DNA from: Burhinus oedicnemus
Taxonomy: Eukaryota; Chordata; Aves; Charadriiformes; Burhinidae
DNA: 64,000 nt
Direction: 5' to 3'
Assembly: GCA_008921705.1 (NCBI GenBank)
Contig: VFFE01006710.1
Location: forward strand, 668,227-732,226
Shown in pieces: positions 25,923 through 37,921 of this stretch (positions are counted from its first letter, which is position 1; each line of letters opens with the position of its first letter). The notes beneath the pieces were generated by a model that made no database searches, was not told the origin of the DNA, and saw nothing but the letters and a program-made list of their open reading frames with translations. The position numbers and the translations under genes are program-made.

Positions 25923-25970
<48 letters not shown>
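25923..25970 (+). repeat. Uninterrupted A48 homopolymer
   Basis: Forty-eight consecutive A bases are followed by G, AAA, G and eight more A. No AATAAA lies in the 35 bases before it, and the upstream sequence does not translate into a recognisable protein, so I do not call it a processed pseudogene tail. It could be an expanded A-rich simple repeat, or the tail of an unrecognised retroposed sequence. The exact length is likely unreliable in assembly and variable between individuals. Confidence 0.95.
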
Positions 25971-25972
<2 letters not shown>

Positions 25973-28900
25973 AAGAAAAAAAAGACACAATGGGTGTTGG
26001 AAGACGGTGTTTTCATATGAACAAAATCAGTACTGAATTTGCATTGTGAAGTTACAGTAAGCCACAGACCCAAGAGGGAAAATTAAAGGATTACTTAAAA
26101 CCAACAATAAACATGCAAATTAAAAGTAATCATTTTTAAATGAAGTCATACACTATTAAAAACAAGCACAAAATTACATACTAGTTTGGATATGTAGTTT
26201 ATAGAATACACCAAATGTTAAAATTGAATGAAATTAAGAAAAACATTTTCCAAAGGCAAGTAAAATATCTGTTTAATTAGATCGTAAAGAAAGGAGATTA
26301 AAAGTAATATTTTGTGATACAGTAATTACTGTTTTTCAGAAGTAGTCAGGTTCCTGTGCGTTGATCTAAATTTAACTGTGATAGCAGATCTCTTCGGGGT
26401 CTTTCATTTTGTTTGTGTCTTTAATTATTTTAAATCGCAACCACTACCTTTATACTGTTTTCTGTGCGCGGAACGCGCTGCGTGGCTGTTTGCTCCAACA
26501 CTCTGCCAGCTCATGAACGCAAATGTGGGAGATCGGCTCATACCCTCTGGTTCTGTGAGGTTAGAAGCCAAATCATTGCAGGGGACTATACAGCAAGATA
26601 ACAGGAAAGGCGGCTGAAACCATTGGGAGGTGGGTTGAGGTGCTGATGGGAGCCTGAGATGTAAATAAACCAGATTGCTCTCATTTCCTCTTTCCACTGT
26701 ATTATGCATTCCAATAGTACTATTCATCTTTATGACAGACACCTATTGCTTTAACTTTACTGCGGGCCACTGAAGTACATTAAAGTGGGCAGGAAATGGA
26801 AATAAATAGAGTTCAGTGGAGGCTGCAGAATAACTAAACACGCCGCAGTCATTTTTAGTGTGGGGTCATGCATTTTTTAGCAGATTTATCGTATTGCTTG
26901 GCTTTTGTTAGAAAGATGGACGCTGTTTAAAAGAGATGCAGTATACTTACAAAGTAAGTAAGAAAATGTGCTCGGATATTTTTTTTCAAACTCTTTGGGG
27001 TGGCAAAGATGAAAAGAAATTAGGTTGAGTCTCAGCTGGGTAGAGTCAGTGGGATATGTCTGTGTGCAGTACCTGAGGTTGTGCTTAGAAACAGAATAAT
27101 GGGATTGGAGATTGGAAGAAATCCTGCTAGCGGACAGCATGGGAGGAGGACCACAGTCCATTGGCTTAAATTAATCTTCCGCCTAAAGGTAGTGAGACAT
27201 TCAGGTAGAGAGGCCGGCTGGAATTTGGCCTTAAAAATGCATCTGTTTGTTTTTTAATTCATATGATTTTTTTTTTCCTCGCTCTGGAAATGTGGATTGC
27301 TCTCCTGCTTATTCAGAGGGCTGTTTTCAAGGACAGCAAAGTTACACTGCAAGTTCCAGAAACCCTTAATTCTCAGGAGATGGGACTTCTGGTGAATTCT
27401 GTTTTTGTGAAAGCTTTATGTGTTTGTTTTTTCTTGATTGTTTATATTCTGATAAGATTAGGTCAGTAATTGAATGAATTCACAACATGGGTTACTTGAA
27501 GACTTACAGCTCGTATTTTCACTCCCTTGAGGTAGTCAGCTACTTGGAAACTTTTCTTAAAAAAAAATAAATTAAAAAAAATAACCATTAGCACTGCTTT
27601 TTTTTCCTTGATTGCATTGAACAGGCTCTGGTTTTGCTGAGTATAGTGTTTTCATTTTCTTCTCTTTTTCTGACAATGACTGCTATGTAGTTGAAAGCAA
27701 GCATCAGCCTTCAAAGTATTTGTCGATATAGAAGATATTAGTGGATATTTCACAATGTCATGTAAGATAAAAATTAATTTGTAAGCAGCACAGCAGAAAT
27801 CTGGAAAGACAATTAAGACAAAAAATCATTAACATTGATTCTTCTGCACTGGGAAAGTACATTCCATTTTCCCAAAGCATCCTTTAAAAATGTTGTTTAC
27901 CTAGGTCTGTATTTAAGTATATATTTCAGTGTGACATTCAGTGATTCTTCTTCTTTCTTTTTAATTATCTTTATATCAAGAATTTAATTTAATTCAGAAT
28001 ACTGCTCCAGATACACTTGCGTTGCAGAAACTAGTGCCAGGCAGAATTGCAGGTAATTACTGAAGACGGTTGTTGGCAATTTGACTTTTCATCATTTGTT
28101 CGTCATCGTTTGTTCGCACTCAGTGGATAGTTCCTCGCTGAAAGGATTAGGTTACAGATGGGTGGGTATTACTTCAGGGACTTCTTAAGTGAGAATCCAG
28201 ATGCTTTTCTGCGTCCTGTCCTTTCACTCAGTTTGGGAGTTACAAGTCAGTAGCTGCAGGTAAGATTTAAAGCTTGTATCTTTGTTTCTCTTTGGCAGTG
28301 GAAAAGCTCTCTATTAGTCCTTAATGAAACAAATGATCTAACTGTAAACTTTAAATACTTGGGAAATTACAGATTGAGCTAAAATTTCAAAAGAATCTAA
28401 TTTTTTTAAGTGCAGTCTCACCGACAAACTGCTTCAGATTTCCAAAAGAGTTCAGCTCCAGCAGGGTCATTTGGTGTTGCATACTTTTGAAAACCTGGCT
28501 GTGATTTGGGTGCCTGAGCTGTAGCGGGGCTTTTCAGAGCTGCTGCCCTTTGGCCACATCGCCGTTGCTTTGAGTATGTCTGTAGTTTCAAGGACAACAG
28601 TCTCGGGCCATAGTATTTTACGGTTGTGAGGCGTGGGTTTTGTTTGTGTGCCCCATGTGCACGTTGGAGTTACCTGCATGGCTGAAACCACGCTTGGTCC
28701 TTGCTGGACTTCACGGCGGGGCAATGCAGCAGTTGGGGCATACATCAGAGCGGGAAGTGTGAATTAAAATCATAGAAATGACTGTTTCTTTCCTTCTGTT
28801 ATATGTTGCTGGATGTGTTTTCAAATCTGAGCTCATTTTACCTACTCCTGGTGTCAGAGATAAAGCCTAAAGGCATACTCCAGGCTAAATGCACCTGGTG

Positions 28901-31900
28901 TTGAACTAAACGGGTGTTTTGCTGTGCGTTCTAGTGGGAGCACAATCCCAGTTTTCCAAGTTTACCATCAGGCCCAGTTGAGCTTGGAAGGACTTGCAGA
29001 CCAGGTCCGTGTGCTCTTCCTCATGTGGGCAATGTGCACGTGTGCGTTTGATCTCCCGGCAGCAGTTTGCAAGCTTGCTTGTGTCTGTAAGAACCACTTG
29101 CTGAAAAGCACTGGTAAATTCAGGCATTTCAGAAGATTCTTGCTCATATAGGTACATGTAGTTATCTCGTGCCTTGACCTTGCTGGGAGCTGCCAGGCTC
29201 CCCAGTGCAATTGCTGCTAGTGGGACCGTTTATTTTACCCTTCTATCAGTCTGCAGTGTTTAAATATCTCAAATTGGTATGCAAAAGTTAACAAGCTGTG
29301 ATTGAAATCAGGGTTTTGGTTTCTGTAGCGGGAGGGGAAGCTATAAATGCTACAGCATCACAGCATTGTGCTTATCCTGCTTGTTCAGAAGGCAAGAACA
29401 GCATTTGGAAAGTAGGTGTGACAAAGACAGCATAGTTTGTTTATGCTGTGGAGGAATAAAGGAGTCATCTTCTTTGTAGCACGGCAGACTAAAGTGGTTT
29501 TGGAGCCCTGTTTGGAACAGGGAACAGGTATGTTGTATGTTTAATTTTTGTGCCATTCCCCCCAGCGACTTGCACACCCTCTTTGTCTGGCTTGCCTCAG
29601 TGCCGGCGGAGCTGTAACAAGGATGGCTTTAACGGCTTCCCCCCCTCCCACGTGTGCGTCTAACACATTTGGTCACTCAGGTTTTATTTCTTCCCTCTGT
29701 AAAACATGAGAGTGTAACTTCCACCCCAGCCTTGTTAGGGTGCGAGCTGCCGAAGCGGGGTCTCCCCGGGTCCAGGCATTGTCACCGGGTAGTAAAACCT
29801 CTTTAATGGGGCTGGCTTAACTTTTAAGTTATGGTTAATGTTTTTAACAGTAACGTGTGTTTCCTCTGCCCTTCACGCCCAACCATTAGCCAGGTGTTTT
29901 TGTCGCACAGAGTGGAAAAATAAAAGTAATCTAACTGCACAGCTGGGCCCTCGGTGAGGTGCTGGAGGAGGACGGCCACAGATGCAAACTGGGGATCACA
30001 GAGCCTGGATGAGCGGGTTAAAAGGCTCCGTGTAAATGCTTGGTAAAATACAAGCGATGAAAGGAGATGGCTTTTTTTTTTTTTTACTGTAAATAAATGA
30101 GAAGGTTTAAATTTGGTATACTGTGTGCTTACATGGTTTGCGCTGTGTAATTTTCTAAATAAATCAAAGTTTTTAGTGGTGTGGTTTTTTTTTTTTTTTT
30201 TCTCCCCTTTAATATGGCATCCATTGGATTTCCTTGTAACTGCAAGACGGGCCTGACTCTGATCTGCCGTACACTGTAAACTGTGTTTATGGAGCTAGAA
30301 TTGGGGTCATTAATTTTCTTTACATCAAAAGAAGTCGTTTCTTTTAAATGAGAAGCCTGTTTCACCTAGTAATTCGCTTTAATTGCTTATTTGAAACTTT
30401 TGACATTTGATAGCAATTTTAAACATTGCCAGATGAGGCTCACGCAGTCGGGACCTGCAGGTGCTTCCTTGTGTGCCCAACTTGGATCAAAGGAGCGAGC
30501 CCAGGGATGTGCCTGGCCACGGACGGGGCACCCGGCGCTGGAAGGTGCTGTTTTCTGGGGCTGTTTGAATAGATGCTGTGTGTCAGCCTCAGCAAGAATT
30601 TGCTCAGAGGTCTCTCCCTTGGAAGGGTTTCTGCGGAGCGCCGTGGTGTTTGTTTTTCTTGGGAGATAGACTGCGTGGCCTTTGTTTTGCCTGAGGCTTA
30701 ATAATGCTTACAGCACTGTCTTTATGTTTTTTAAGTCTACCCAATAGCACTTTCTGCGGAAGGGTTAGAAAAAAGTTTCTAAAATATTAATTACTTTTTT
30801 CCCTGACTAATATCTGTTAATTTAGTATTATGGTCTTCTGGGAGGTTTGGAGGCAAAGAATTTTCTTGCTCATGAGGGTAAGCAAATGGTGCAACTTCAA
30901 AGGCATTTTTACCAGGATCTAAACCTCAATAAAGAGAAAAGAGACAAAAACGAAACAGCATCTTTCACTTGATTTTGTAAACTGGTTCACTAATGTGAAT
31001 GCAATTTATTGTTGAGTCAGCAGCAGAAGTAGCTTTCCTTAGCCTGTGAAGTACCTCTTTTTTTTTTTTTTTTTCCCCCTAAGTCAGTAAATAAACAATA
31101 ATTTAGATTATGGCGGAAAAAACAAATTTGGTTAATGGCTTTTGGCTGTGGAATGACGTGATGCTAGATAGACTCACAATGGTTTCTGTCAACACCGTAC
31201 TGTGTCTTGTGAGATAGATTAAAAACTATTGCAGGAGTAGTCCAGCAGCTGAAAATGAGATAAATTCTGTGCTGCTGCTGCAGAAGTTAGGCAGTGTTTT
31301 AGGACTTTCTGAGTTCAGAGAAAAGAGAGTTGAAAGAGAATAATGAGCAAAGCCAAAGTACCAGTGCCAAGACTTCTTAAAAGACTTTCATTGATGTGTG
31401 TTGTAATTAAAACCAGAATTAGTTAGTTTTCTAATACGACATTCGTTTCCTGGAGAGCAATTGCAGCTTGGCATAAAGTAATACATTTTTAAAAATGTGA
31501 GTACTGATCTGGGGATACCCCTAGCATATGTTGGATGGCTAACTTACTAGCGTTGTGTGCCCTCATTATTAACGACCAAATTAAAGATTTTTCACTTAAA
31601 ATAATTATACAAATAAACCTTTGGCTGTGCTGCGATTTCATTAAAACCGTAATTGTTTAGAGAGCTAAAGGAGAGTGTGTGAAGTTGGGTCAGTTTTACT
31701 GCACGGCATTACTCTTGATAGCAGGTTTACAGCAGGACTGGATTTAATCTCTTGACTAATCTTTACGGTAGCAGGCTTGGGATGGGAAGGTGTTTGTGTG
31801 TTTCAGGAGATAGGTAACTCTATCTCTGAACTGGAAACACAGAGCTGGGTTTTAAAATGTCTGAGCAGCCTTAAAAAGAACTAGCAAGGGGGAGGGGAGG

Positions 31901-32589
31901 GAAAATTGCTCTGTGGAAACAAAATAGGTGTTGCTTTTAAATCAGCTTCTTAGTGTGCACATTGTCACACCTTCACACATGGCTGTAGGCTCAAATCTAT
32001 TTCTCATCAAAGCAACTGTAGCGTAAGGGAATATTGCGACCATCTGGGTTGCAAAGATCAGAAATAATGGTCCTCGCTAGCAGAGGAGCCAGCTGTGGGC
32101 AGCACCATCTAAACTGTTTTTTATGCCACTTGATTAATCATTTCTCAGGGTGAGGACAACAAAACATTTACCAGGTCACGCACTAATTTTTTGAAATACT
32201 TTAAAGTCTAATTTTGCTAGGTTTAAGGTGGTGGTATGCCTTTGAAACATATTATGATATATCTGTAGGTTCGGCATCTCAGCTAATATTGTTCCTGAGC
32301 ATGGGAAACACAGGCACATTAGATGTCTCTAAAGGAGAGTTAATTACAAGAATGAGCAGTTATCAAGTACACCACAGCTCCACTGTTTAATTCTGATGGT
32401 AATTTTCATGCTGGATCTAATACAAATGGTTTATTATGGTTTATTAATCTGCTGTGACCTGCGAGCCTTTTAAGGTATTTGGGGGGGGAAAAAAGGCTGA
32501 GAGTTACCAGAATGCATTTAAAGTACGTCCATGGGTGGAGAGCAAATCACAGAGAGCTTTTGTCTTTTTCTTCCTTTTTCTCTTTCTGC

Positions 32590-32634
32590 GTTGTTTTAAC
32601 TCTATGTTTTTTCTGCCTTTCCTCCTTTCTGTAG
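32590..32634 (+). other. KIF26A: 3' splice site of intron 1
   Basis: A long pyrimidine tract (TTTTTTCTGCCTTTCCTCC, then TTTCTGTAG) precedes the exon at 32635. A good branch-point match, TTTTAAC, lies at 32594-32600, placing the branch A (32599) about 35 bases from the AG. There is no other AG between them. This is a strong acceptor. Confidence 0.85.
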
Positions 32635-33135
32635 GACCCACGATTATCAGCTTTAATTTTTGACAAGCTTCAAGTGCCTGACTATTTACAGAAAAACAGG
32701 AATGAAGGAGAGAGTAGATGCGAAACTTGTGCCACTCACTTGAATCAGCTGAAGCAGGAAGCCATTCAGATGATGCACACCCTCAATCAAGCCAGCTACC
32801 CAGAGATGCCCGACCTCCCGCCCGGCGCCGGAGCAGTGACCAGCATGGTACCCAGGATGGTCACGGTCTCTTCCCAGAGAGACCTACCGCTCATTGCTGG
32901 GCAGGTGGGCAGGCAGCCTGGAAAGTCACCGAATCTCTTCTCTGGGGTAGAGCGGAAGAAGGGACTTGGATGGTCTCAAGGCACAGGCAGTTTTCCAAAC
33001 TCCAGCGTTCAAGTCACGGTGGCCCCCAGCGGTCTCAGCGGTGCTCTGAGCTCGGTCACCATCCAAGCTCAGCAGTACCTCGAGGGCATGTGGAGTATCT
33101 CCAGAGTGAACAGCTTCCTGCCTCAGGCTTGTCTA
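32635..33135 (+). CDS. KIF26A: KIF26A internal coding exon (probably exon 2), CxxC-containing N-terminal region
   Basis: KIF26A is an atypical kinesin of the kinesin-11 group that binds microtubules without normal ATP-driven motility. It is reported to restrain GDNF-RET/Grb2 signalling in enteric neurons and to act in brain development. This exon encodes 167 residues in one open frame, opening [15 protein letters not shown]. Residues 29-32 are CETC, followed by [11 protein letters not shown], the second half of the paired-cysteine block conserved in KIF26A and KIF26B. A Pro/Ser/Gly-rich linker follows, then [19 protein letters not shown], and the end has [20 protein letters not shown]. The GLGW, VQV.VAP and VNSFLP..CL segments match my memory of KIF26A better than KIF26B, which has YLDGTWSLSRTNG there. 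The exon is bounded by a strong pyrimidine-rich acceptor (AG at 32633-32634) and a GTAAGT donor at 33136. Both boundaries are in phase 0. Reading through the donor hits a stop at about 33160. The assignment rests on recalled homologues, not a search. Confidence 0.93.
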
Positions 33136-33141
33136 GTAAGT
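33136..33141 (+). other. KIF26A: 5' splice site of intron 2
   Basis: GTAAGT, the best U1 match for intron positions +1 to +6, follows CTA, so the last exon base is A rather than the usual G. The cut leaves the exon in phase 0 after Leu, which fits the AET... start of the next exon and the CL|AEA junction known in human KIF26A. Confidence 0.9.
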
Positions 33142-35335
33142 AGTGATAATTCAGATCCTTGAGTTTTGTTTACATGTGTGTGGATATACAGAGAGATAAA
33201 GACAAAATTTGAGATGTATACATATTTATCTTAGAGGGGATCAGCTAATGGTGTTCTAAACCATGTTTCAAGAGCTGAAAAAGAGCTTTGAACGATGTTC
33301 TGTCAGATGTCACAAGGAATTTCCTTTCTTATCTCTGATGGTGAGATCCTTTCTTTGGATGTTTTTGCACCTATTTTAGCTTCGTATATGCAGGTGATGT
33401 TATTTGGCTGTCACATACCTGGTGACCCCTTTAGAAAAACAGAAAAGGCCAAGTTTGTTACACATGAAACTCTGGAATCTTTGTGGGATTATCTCAAAGA
33501 TTAATTTGACCCTCAAGTCTAGCACTGAACTTCTAAGGCTGTGTTCCGTTCTGCAGATGCTGTCGATAGGCTGTGATGGAGAGCATTAATCTTCAGGTTA
33601 GATGTGCTGCAAAACAGTTTGCTGTAAAGGAGGGTGTTCAGAAGGTTGCTTCAGAGCCACATGCCTGTAAATGTCATTGCACTTGGATTTTAAGCATTGA
33701 TGTTGATTTCCTGTATTCTGCGTATATTTTAAGAGCTCTTGTGGGAAATGAAAAAGCTTTATAGAGATGCATGTTACCTTTAAAAGCAAGTTCATTACAG
33801 ATCTGTGACTGTCTATGTAACCGTGCTAAGGAGGAGGATATAGTGACTGATTTTGACTAAGATTTATTCCTAAACCATTTTCCCATGGTAGTGAATAGAG
33901 GAGTGTGAGTAATGATGAAATGTGTACGAATAGAAGTCATGGTTTTCACTTAAAGTCGTTGCAGCAGATCTTCGAAGACCAGTTATGTCGGTGCTAGGCA
34001 GCTTTAAATTTAACATAATGCCTTTTGTGCCGTTGTATATAAACACTACCTAATATTGCTTGGTAGCTTCAGCTGGTTGAGCTCCAAGATCATGAGAGAT
34101 AAATATTTAAGAGTCCTGCTGTATAACATTACTTTCACAGGGTGGCTGTTGTGTTTCCTTCCAGAAAAGGCTTGGAGACGTGATTCCTCCCTCCCGTACT
34201 TCTCTCTCATATGGAAATTCGTGAATGGACACACATCCCACTTCTGAGGGGTCCCCATTTAAATCCAGTGAATCTTCACTGATGTCAGATCTCTCTCTGA
34301 TTTTATGTTGAGAAAAGGGAAACAAATGGTCCATTCAGCTCTTCATAGTTTATGAGAAACTGCTGCTATGAGTGCTTTTCTCTGAAATGCTGCTGCGTGC
34401 ATTAGGGATCAGTTTGGACAATGTAAGGCATATAATGTTACCCTTTTAATTACTTTTTAAATTCTGTGTATATCACAGAAATGTAGAAAAAAAAAAATGG
34501 GAAAGCTATGGGGTTGGGAAGCCCACACTCTCTGGAAGCCGAAGTATTTCCATTTCTCTTCTCATTCCTTGTCTGACCTTATTCTTGTCTTAAATAATTC
34601 ACTAACAGCCAGCTCCAGATTTCTTTCTGCTTAACCATGCTGACTGATAGATGTGGTTTTCCCTAACCGCTGCATTATTCTAAGATAAAACTGAGTTGCC
34701 TCATTTAACCCCTGTGAAGGAAAAATGTGTATAATGCAACAGAGCTTAAGTGTGATCTAGAAATGTGCAAAGAAACTCAGTAGCCTGGAAAACAGTGACC
34801 TTTAATGAAAGGACAAACACTGTTAGACTGTGAGTGTTGGAGGCTGCTTGGATGTGATCCAGTCATCTGCAATGACAGTTTAGATTTAGAAGAAGCTTTT
34901 GGAGAGAAGCTAGGCTTCGGTTGTTTTCTTTCTTTCTTTTTTTTTTTTTAATTTAAATGTTTTTTTATTAATTTAAGTCCAAATGACTCTGTTGTGCATT
35001 TCTGCCCAGACTGTGCTTTCTGCGTCTGTTTGAATTCTCCTACTGCCTTTTGTATTATTAAGAGCCTTGTGTCTGATGAAGCTATTTGGGTGGGTGAGGC
35101 AGAAAGTGCTTCCCGTACACTTCTCCCCAGAGGGATCACAGGTGTCGGAGGAAATAGGATTGGAAGGATTTCAGGAACTGGTTATTCTAGCCCTTGCCTT
35201 GGACAGCATACACTGCAGGATGTTCTTGTCCCATGCTCATCTCACCTCATCTTACAATTTTGCAAAGACTGGGGTTCCCCGACTTCTATTGATTGTCAAG
35301 TCTGAACTTCCTTTCCCATTAGAAAAGTTTTCTTG

Positions 35336-35353
35336 ATTTATTTATTTATTTTT
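35336..35353 (+). repeat. (TTTA)n microsatellite
   Basis: About four ATTT units, then a T run. It is a short simple repeat with no other signal around it. Confidence 0.8.
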
Positions 35354-35584
35354 CGATTATAGCTGTTCTTTCCTGAAGTTGGGCATAGGGTTTAGGTTTA
35401 AGATTAACCAAGAGACAGCTGTGGATATACATACTTTTTGGAGATGTCTGTCTTTAGTAACTTCCCCATCTTCTTGTGGGGTGAAGCTGGGGTGGCTAGA
35501 GGAATTCTGGAGCAAGAAGAATTGCAGTAGAAAGGACAGCATTAAATGTATTATTTATGTGTAATGTGACTGCATCTTGGAGTT

Positions 35585-35665
35585 TAGAGCCCCCATCTAA
35601 GCAAGATACCACACAAATGCAGAAGAAAAAGATGGTCCCTTCCCCTGGGAGTTTACGCTCTCAGT
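35585..35665 (+). repeat. Possible ancient SINE/MIR-type fragment (AGTCCCTGCCC...AGAGCTTAC type)
   Basis: ACCACACAAATGCAGAAGAA, then GATGGTCCCTTCCCCTGGGA and GTTTACGCTCTCAG resembles an amniote interspersed repeat whose consensus reads roughly 'acagtccctgccccaaagagcttacaatct'. A similar trace occurs at 57488-57620. The family name is uncertain and the copy is strongly decayed. Confidence 0.4.
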
Positions 35666-35789
35666 AGTGATGTGAGTTATTTTGACCACTCTGTAAATAC
35701 CCCTGTTTCACTTGGAATCTCTAATTTTGCCTCGTTTTCTTACCAAACAGTTGTTCTTGAAACAAGTGCTGAAGTCCCTGGTAGGAAAC

Positions 35790-35900
35790 TGTTATCCAAG
35801 CACTTTACATCTCAATCATTTAACTTGGTGCTCCACCCAAAGTGAATGTGATTAGTTTTCTAGATGGGAAGACAGACATGGGTAAAGGCTGGAATTCATC
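35790..35900 (+). repeat. Possible MIR-like fragment
   Basis: TCCAAGCACTTTACATCTCA, then about 60 bases later CTAGATGGGAAGACAGACAT matches the order and spacing of the MIR 'aaagcactttaca...acagatggggaaactgaggc' motif. It is weak but has the right layout. Confidence 0.42.
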
Positions 35901-37473
35901 TCAACTATTACTAGCTGCCAGAAAGACAGGTGTTTATTCTAAGCTAATTACCAAGGCTTCCTGTATTGTTGTGGGAGAGCAACAGGCACCTCTAAGAGGT
36001 GCTTTGTCCTTCTTGTCTCTTGAACGTCTGTCTTGGCTTGCCTTGTCTGCTGAAGATGCCTGTCGCAGAGCCTGGGTGGATGACATGGAGCAAACCCTTG
36101 CTCATGTGGTGCCGTGTGCCCAGTGCCTTGTGGGGGTGAAAATACACCCCAGCATATGTCTGCCAAACCTCCGGACACCTCGTACCTACAAACATTTCTC
36201 CAGGTTCCATGTTTTTTATTTATGATTAGTTTTAGTAGTGGCGGTAGTGGAATTGTCTGTGGAGAGAAAAAAAATGACTTGATTTCTGCTCTTCTCATCT
36301 CCCTCCCCAAATTCGCATGTATTACCTTGTAATGTCACTTACGATTGCAAAAACACTTCTGGGCTGAATGTTGGGGGTCAGAAGTGCAGGACATTGTAGA
36401 TTTTTAATACATGTTTGGAGTTCAAGTGTGAAAATCCATTATATAGATTATAAATTTTTTGAACAGGAATGTGTCTTTGAAGCATAGTGTGGGTGCTGCT
36501 CGAACCAAAATAATAACTGTGGGCTTCAGGAGCCGTGAAGAGGAAGAGTAATTAAGGATCCGGAGGAAGGTCTGGGGAGGGGAAGACTGGGATTGCAACT
36601 AAGGTGCAAAAGGTGAAGCTGTAATCAGTTGCTTTACCCAAGTGGCCTGTTGTGAAAAATTACAAAAAATAATCACCAGTAGGAGTGATAAGTAGTCTGA
36701 CCAGACAGCAAGCACTGTGGAGGGGAGGGAGCTGGTATAACTCTGGGTAAGACAGCTGATTTGTAGTGGACAACTGATAACTTTAATTAATAAATAGTCT
36801 TATATTGACGTTTTTAATTCTAGACCTGACAAGTGAATATAAGGTTACTACTCAAATGAAAAAACATGTTAGCAGTGCTCAGCATTGCCAGTCAGGTTAA
36901 CACAGAAGCAGAGGAGCAAGGGCAGTTTTAGGCTTCCTAGATGTGTTGGAATCTGACTGAGAGGTAGAAAATTAAAACCACTGCAAATACCTTTTACACC
37001 TATTAGAAGTATCTGTGTGTATTGTGGAAAAAAAGAGGTCTTACTGTATGCTTTCAATTGGCTGTATTATTAGTATGCAGTGTTATGTACTGCATAAAAG
37101 TGGTAAAGTAGCCATGCCATGTGCTACGAAGACATCACAGTGAAATAGAGCTTGTTTTGCAAATTGCTTTTTCTTTCATCTTATTCAAAATGAAATCCTT
37201 GCCACACTGTATTTCTAATTCAAATATATACAAATAGTACTGGTTATAAGGCAAAATATTGTGGCTCCTTGAATCTTTACCAGTTTCTAAGTTGCTTTAA
37301 AAATATTTTTAAAAATGCACCATTAGGAAATCAGAAAAGTTGGAGCACTGGAAAATTGAAAGTGACGTAAGTAAAACTTTTAAAGCGTATGTATATAAAA
37401 TTGTAAATTTATCAATAGACCAATGTATGTCCCTGAGAGTATTCACAAATTTAAAGTTAGGTATAAGTTTATT

Positions 37474-37921
37474 ACAGAATCATCTAGGTTGAAAGGGACC
37501 TTTAAGATCATCGAGTCCAACCATCAACCTAACACTGCCAAAACCACCGCTAAACCATGGCCCTCAGCACCATGTCTACCCGTCTTTTAAATACCTCCAG
37601 GGATGGTGATTCCACCACTCCCCTAGGCAGCCTCTTCCAATGTTTGATAACCCTTTTGGTGAAGAAATTTTTCCTAATATCCAATGTAAACTTCCCCTGG
37701 CACAGCTTGAGGCCATTTCCTCTCGTCCTATCACTTGTTACTTGGGAGACCGACCCCCACCTCGCTACAACCTGCTTTCAGGTCGTTGTAGAGAGCAATA
37801 AGGCCTCCCCTGAACCTCTGTTTCTCCAGGCTGAACAACCCCAGTTCCCTCAGCAGCTCCTCATAAGACTTGTGCTCTAGACCCCTCACCAGCTTCGTTG
37901 CCCTTCTGGCCTGATTCAGTG
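37474..37921 (-). mobile_element. CR1 LINE, 3' end, antisense orientation
   Basis: The plus strand carries the reverse complement of a CR1 3' end: CAGAATCATCTAGGTTGAAA, then GGGACCTTTAAGATCATCGA. The subfamily-diagnostic AACCTAACACTGCCAAAACC and CCACCGCTAAACCATG follow, then the end of ORF2 (CCTCCAGGGATGGTGATTCC, TTTTTCCTAATATCCAA, CAGGCTGAACAACCCCAG, CCTCATAAGACTTGTGCTC). It stops abruptly at about 37921, after CGTTGCCCTTCTGG, where the usual CTCTGGACACG does not follow. This is a 5'-truncated, dead insertion. The subfamily resembles CR1 copies abundant in many neoavian genomes, which suggests a bird other than a galliform, but this is from memory. Confidence 0.93.

Larger units (their letters stand above)
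18011..32634 (+). other. KIF26A intron 1, second part (repeats, no gene seen)
   Basis: Non-coding DNA leading to the acceptor at 32634. It contains a probable CR1 tail at 20605-20669, an AGT/AAT microsatellite at 22331-22366, an old antisense CR1 at 23484-23930, the 48-base A run at 25923-25970, and T runs at 30072-30085, 30185-30201 and 31058-31074. A locally more GC-rich patch lies around 29560-29800. From about 30700 to 32450 the sequence is AT-rich with many TAAT/ATTA words. I see no exon with a recognisable KIF26A peptide and no RNA gene. Confidence 0.75.

Noticed and set aside
25364..25970. Processed pseudogene ending in the A48 run
   Set aside because: The only AATAAA nearby (25359-25365) is about 560 bases before the run, and no frame upstream gives a recognisable protein. 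No flanking duplication was seen.
25725..26073. Minus- and plus-strand open frames with poly-Phe or poly-Lys
   Set aside because: They are translations of the A48 homopolymer, not proteins.
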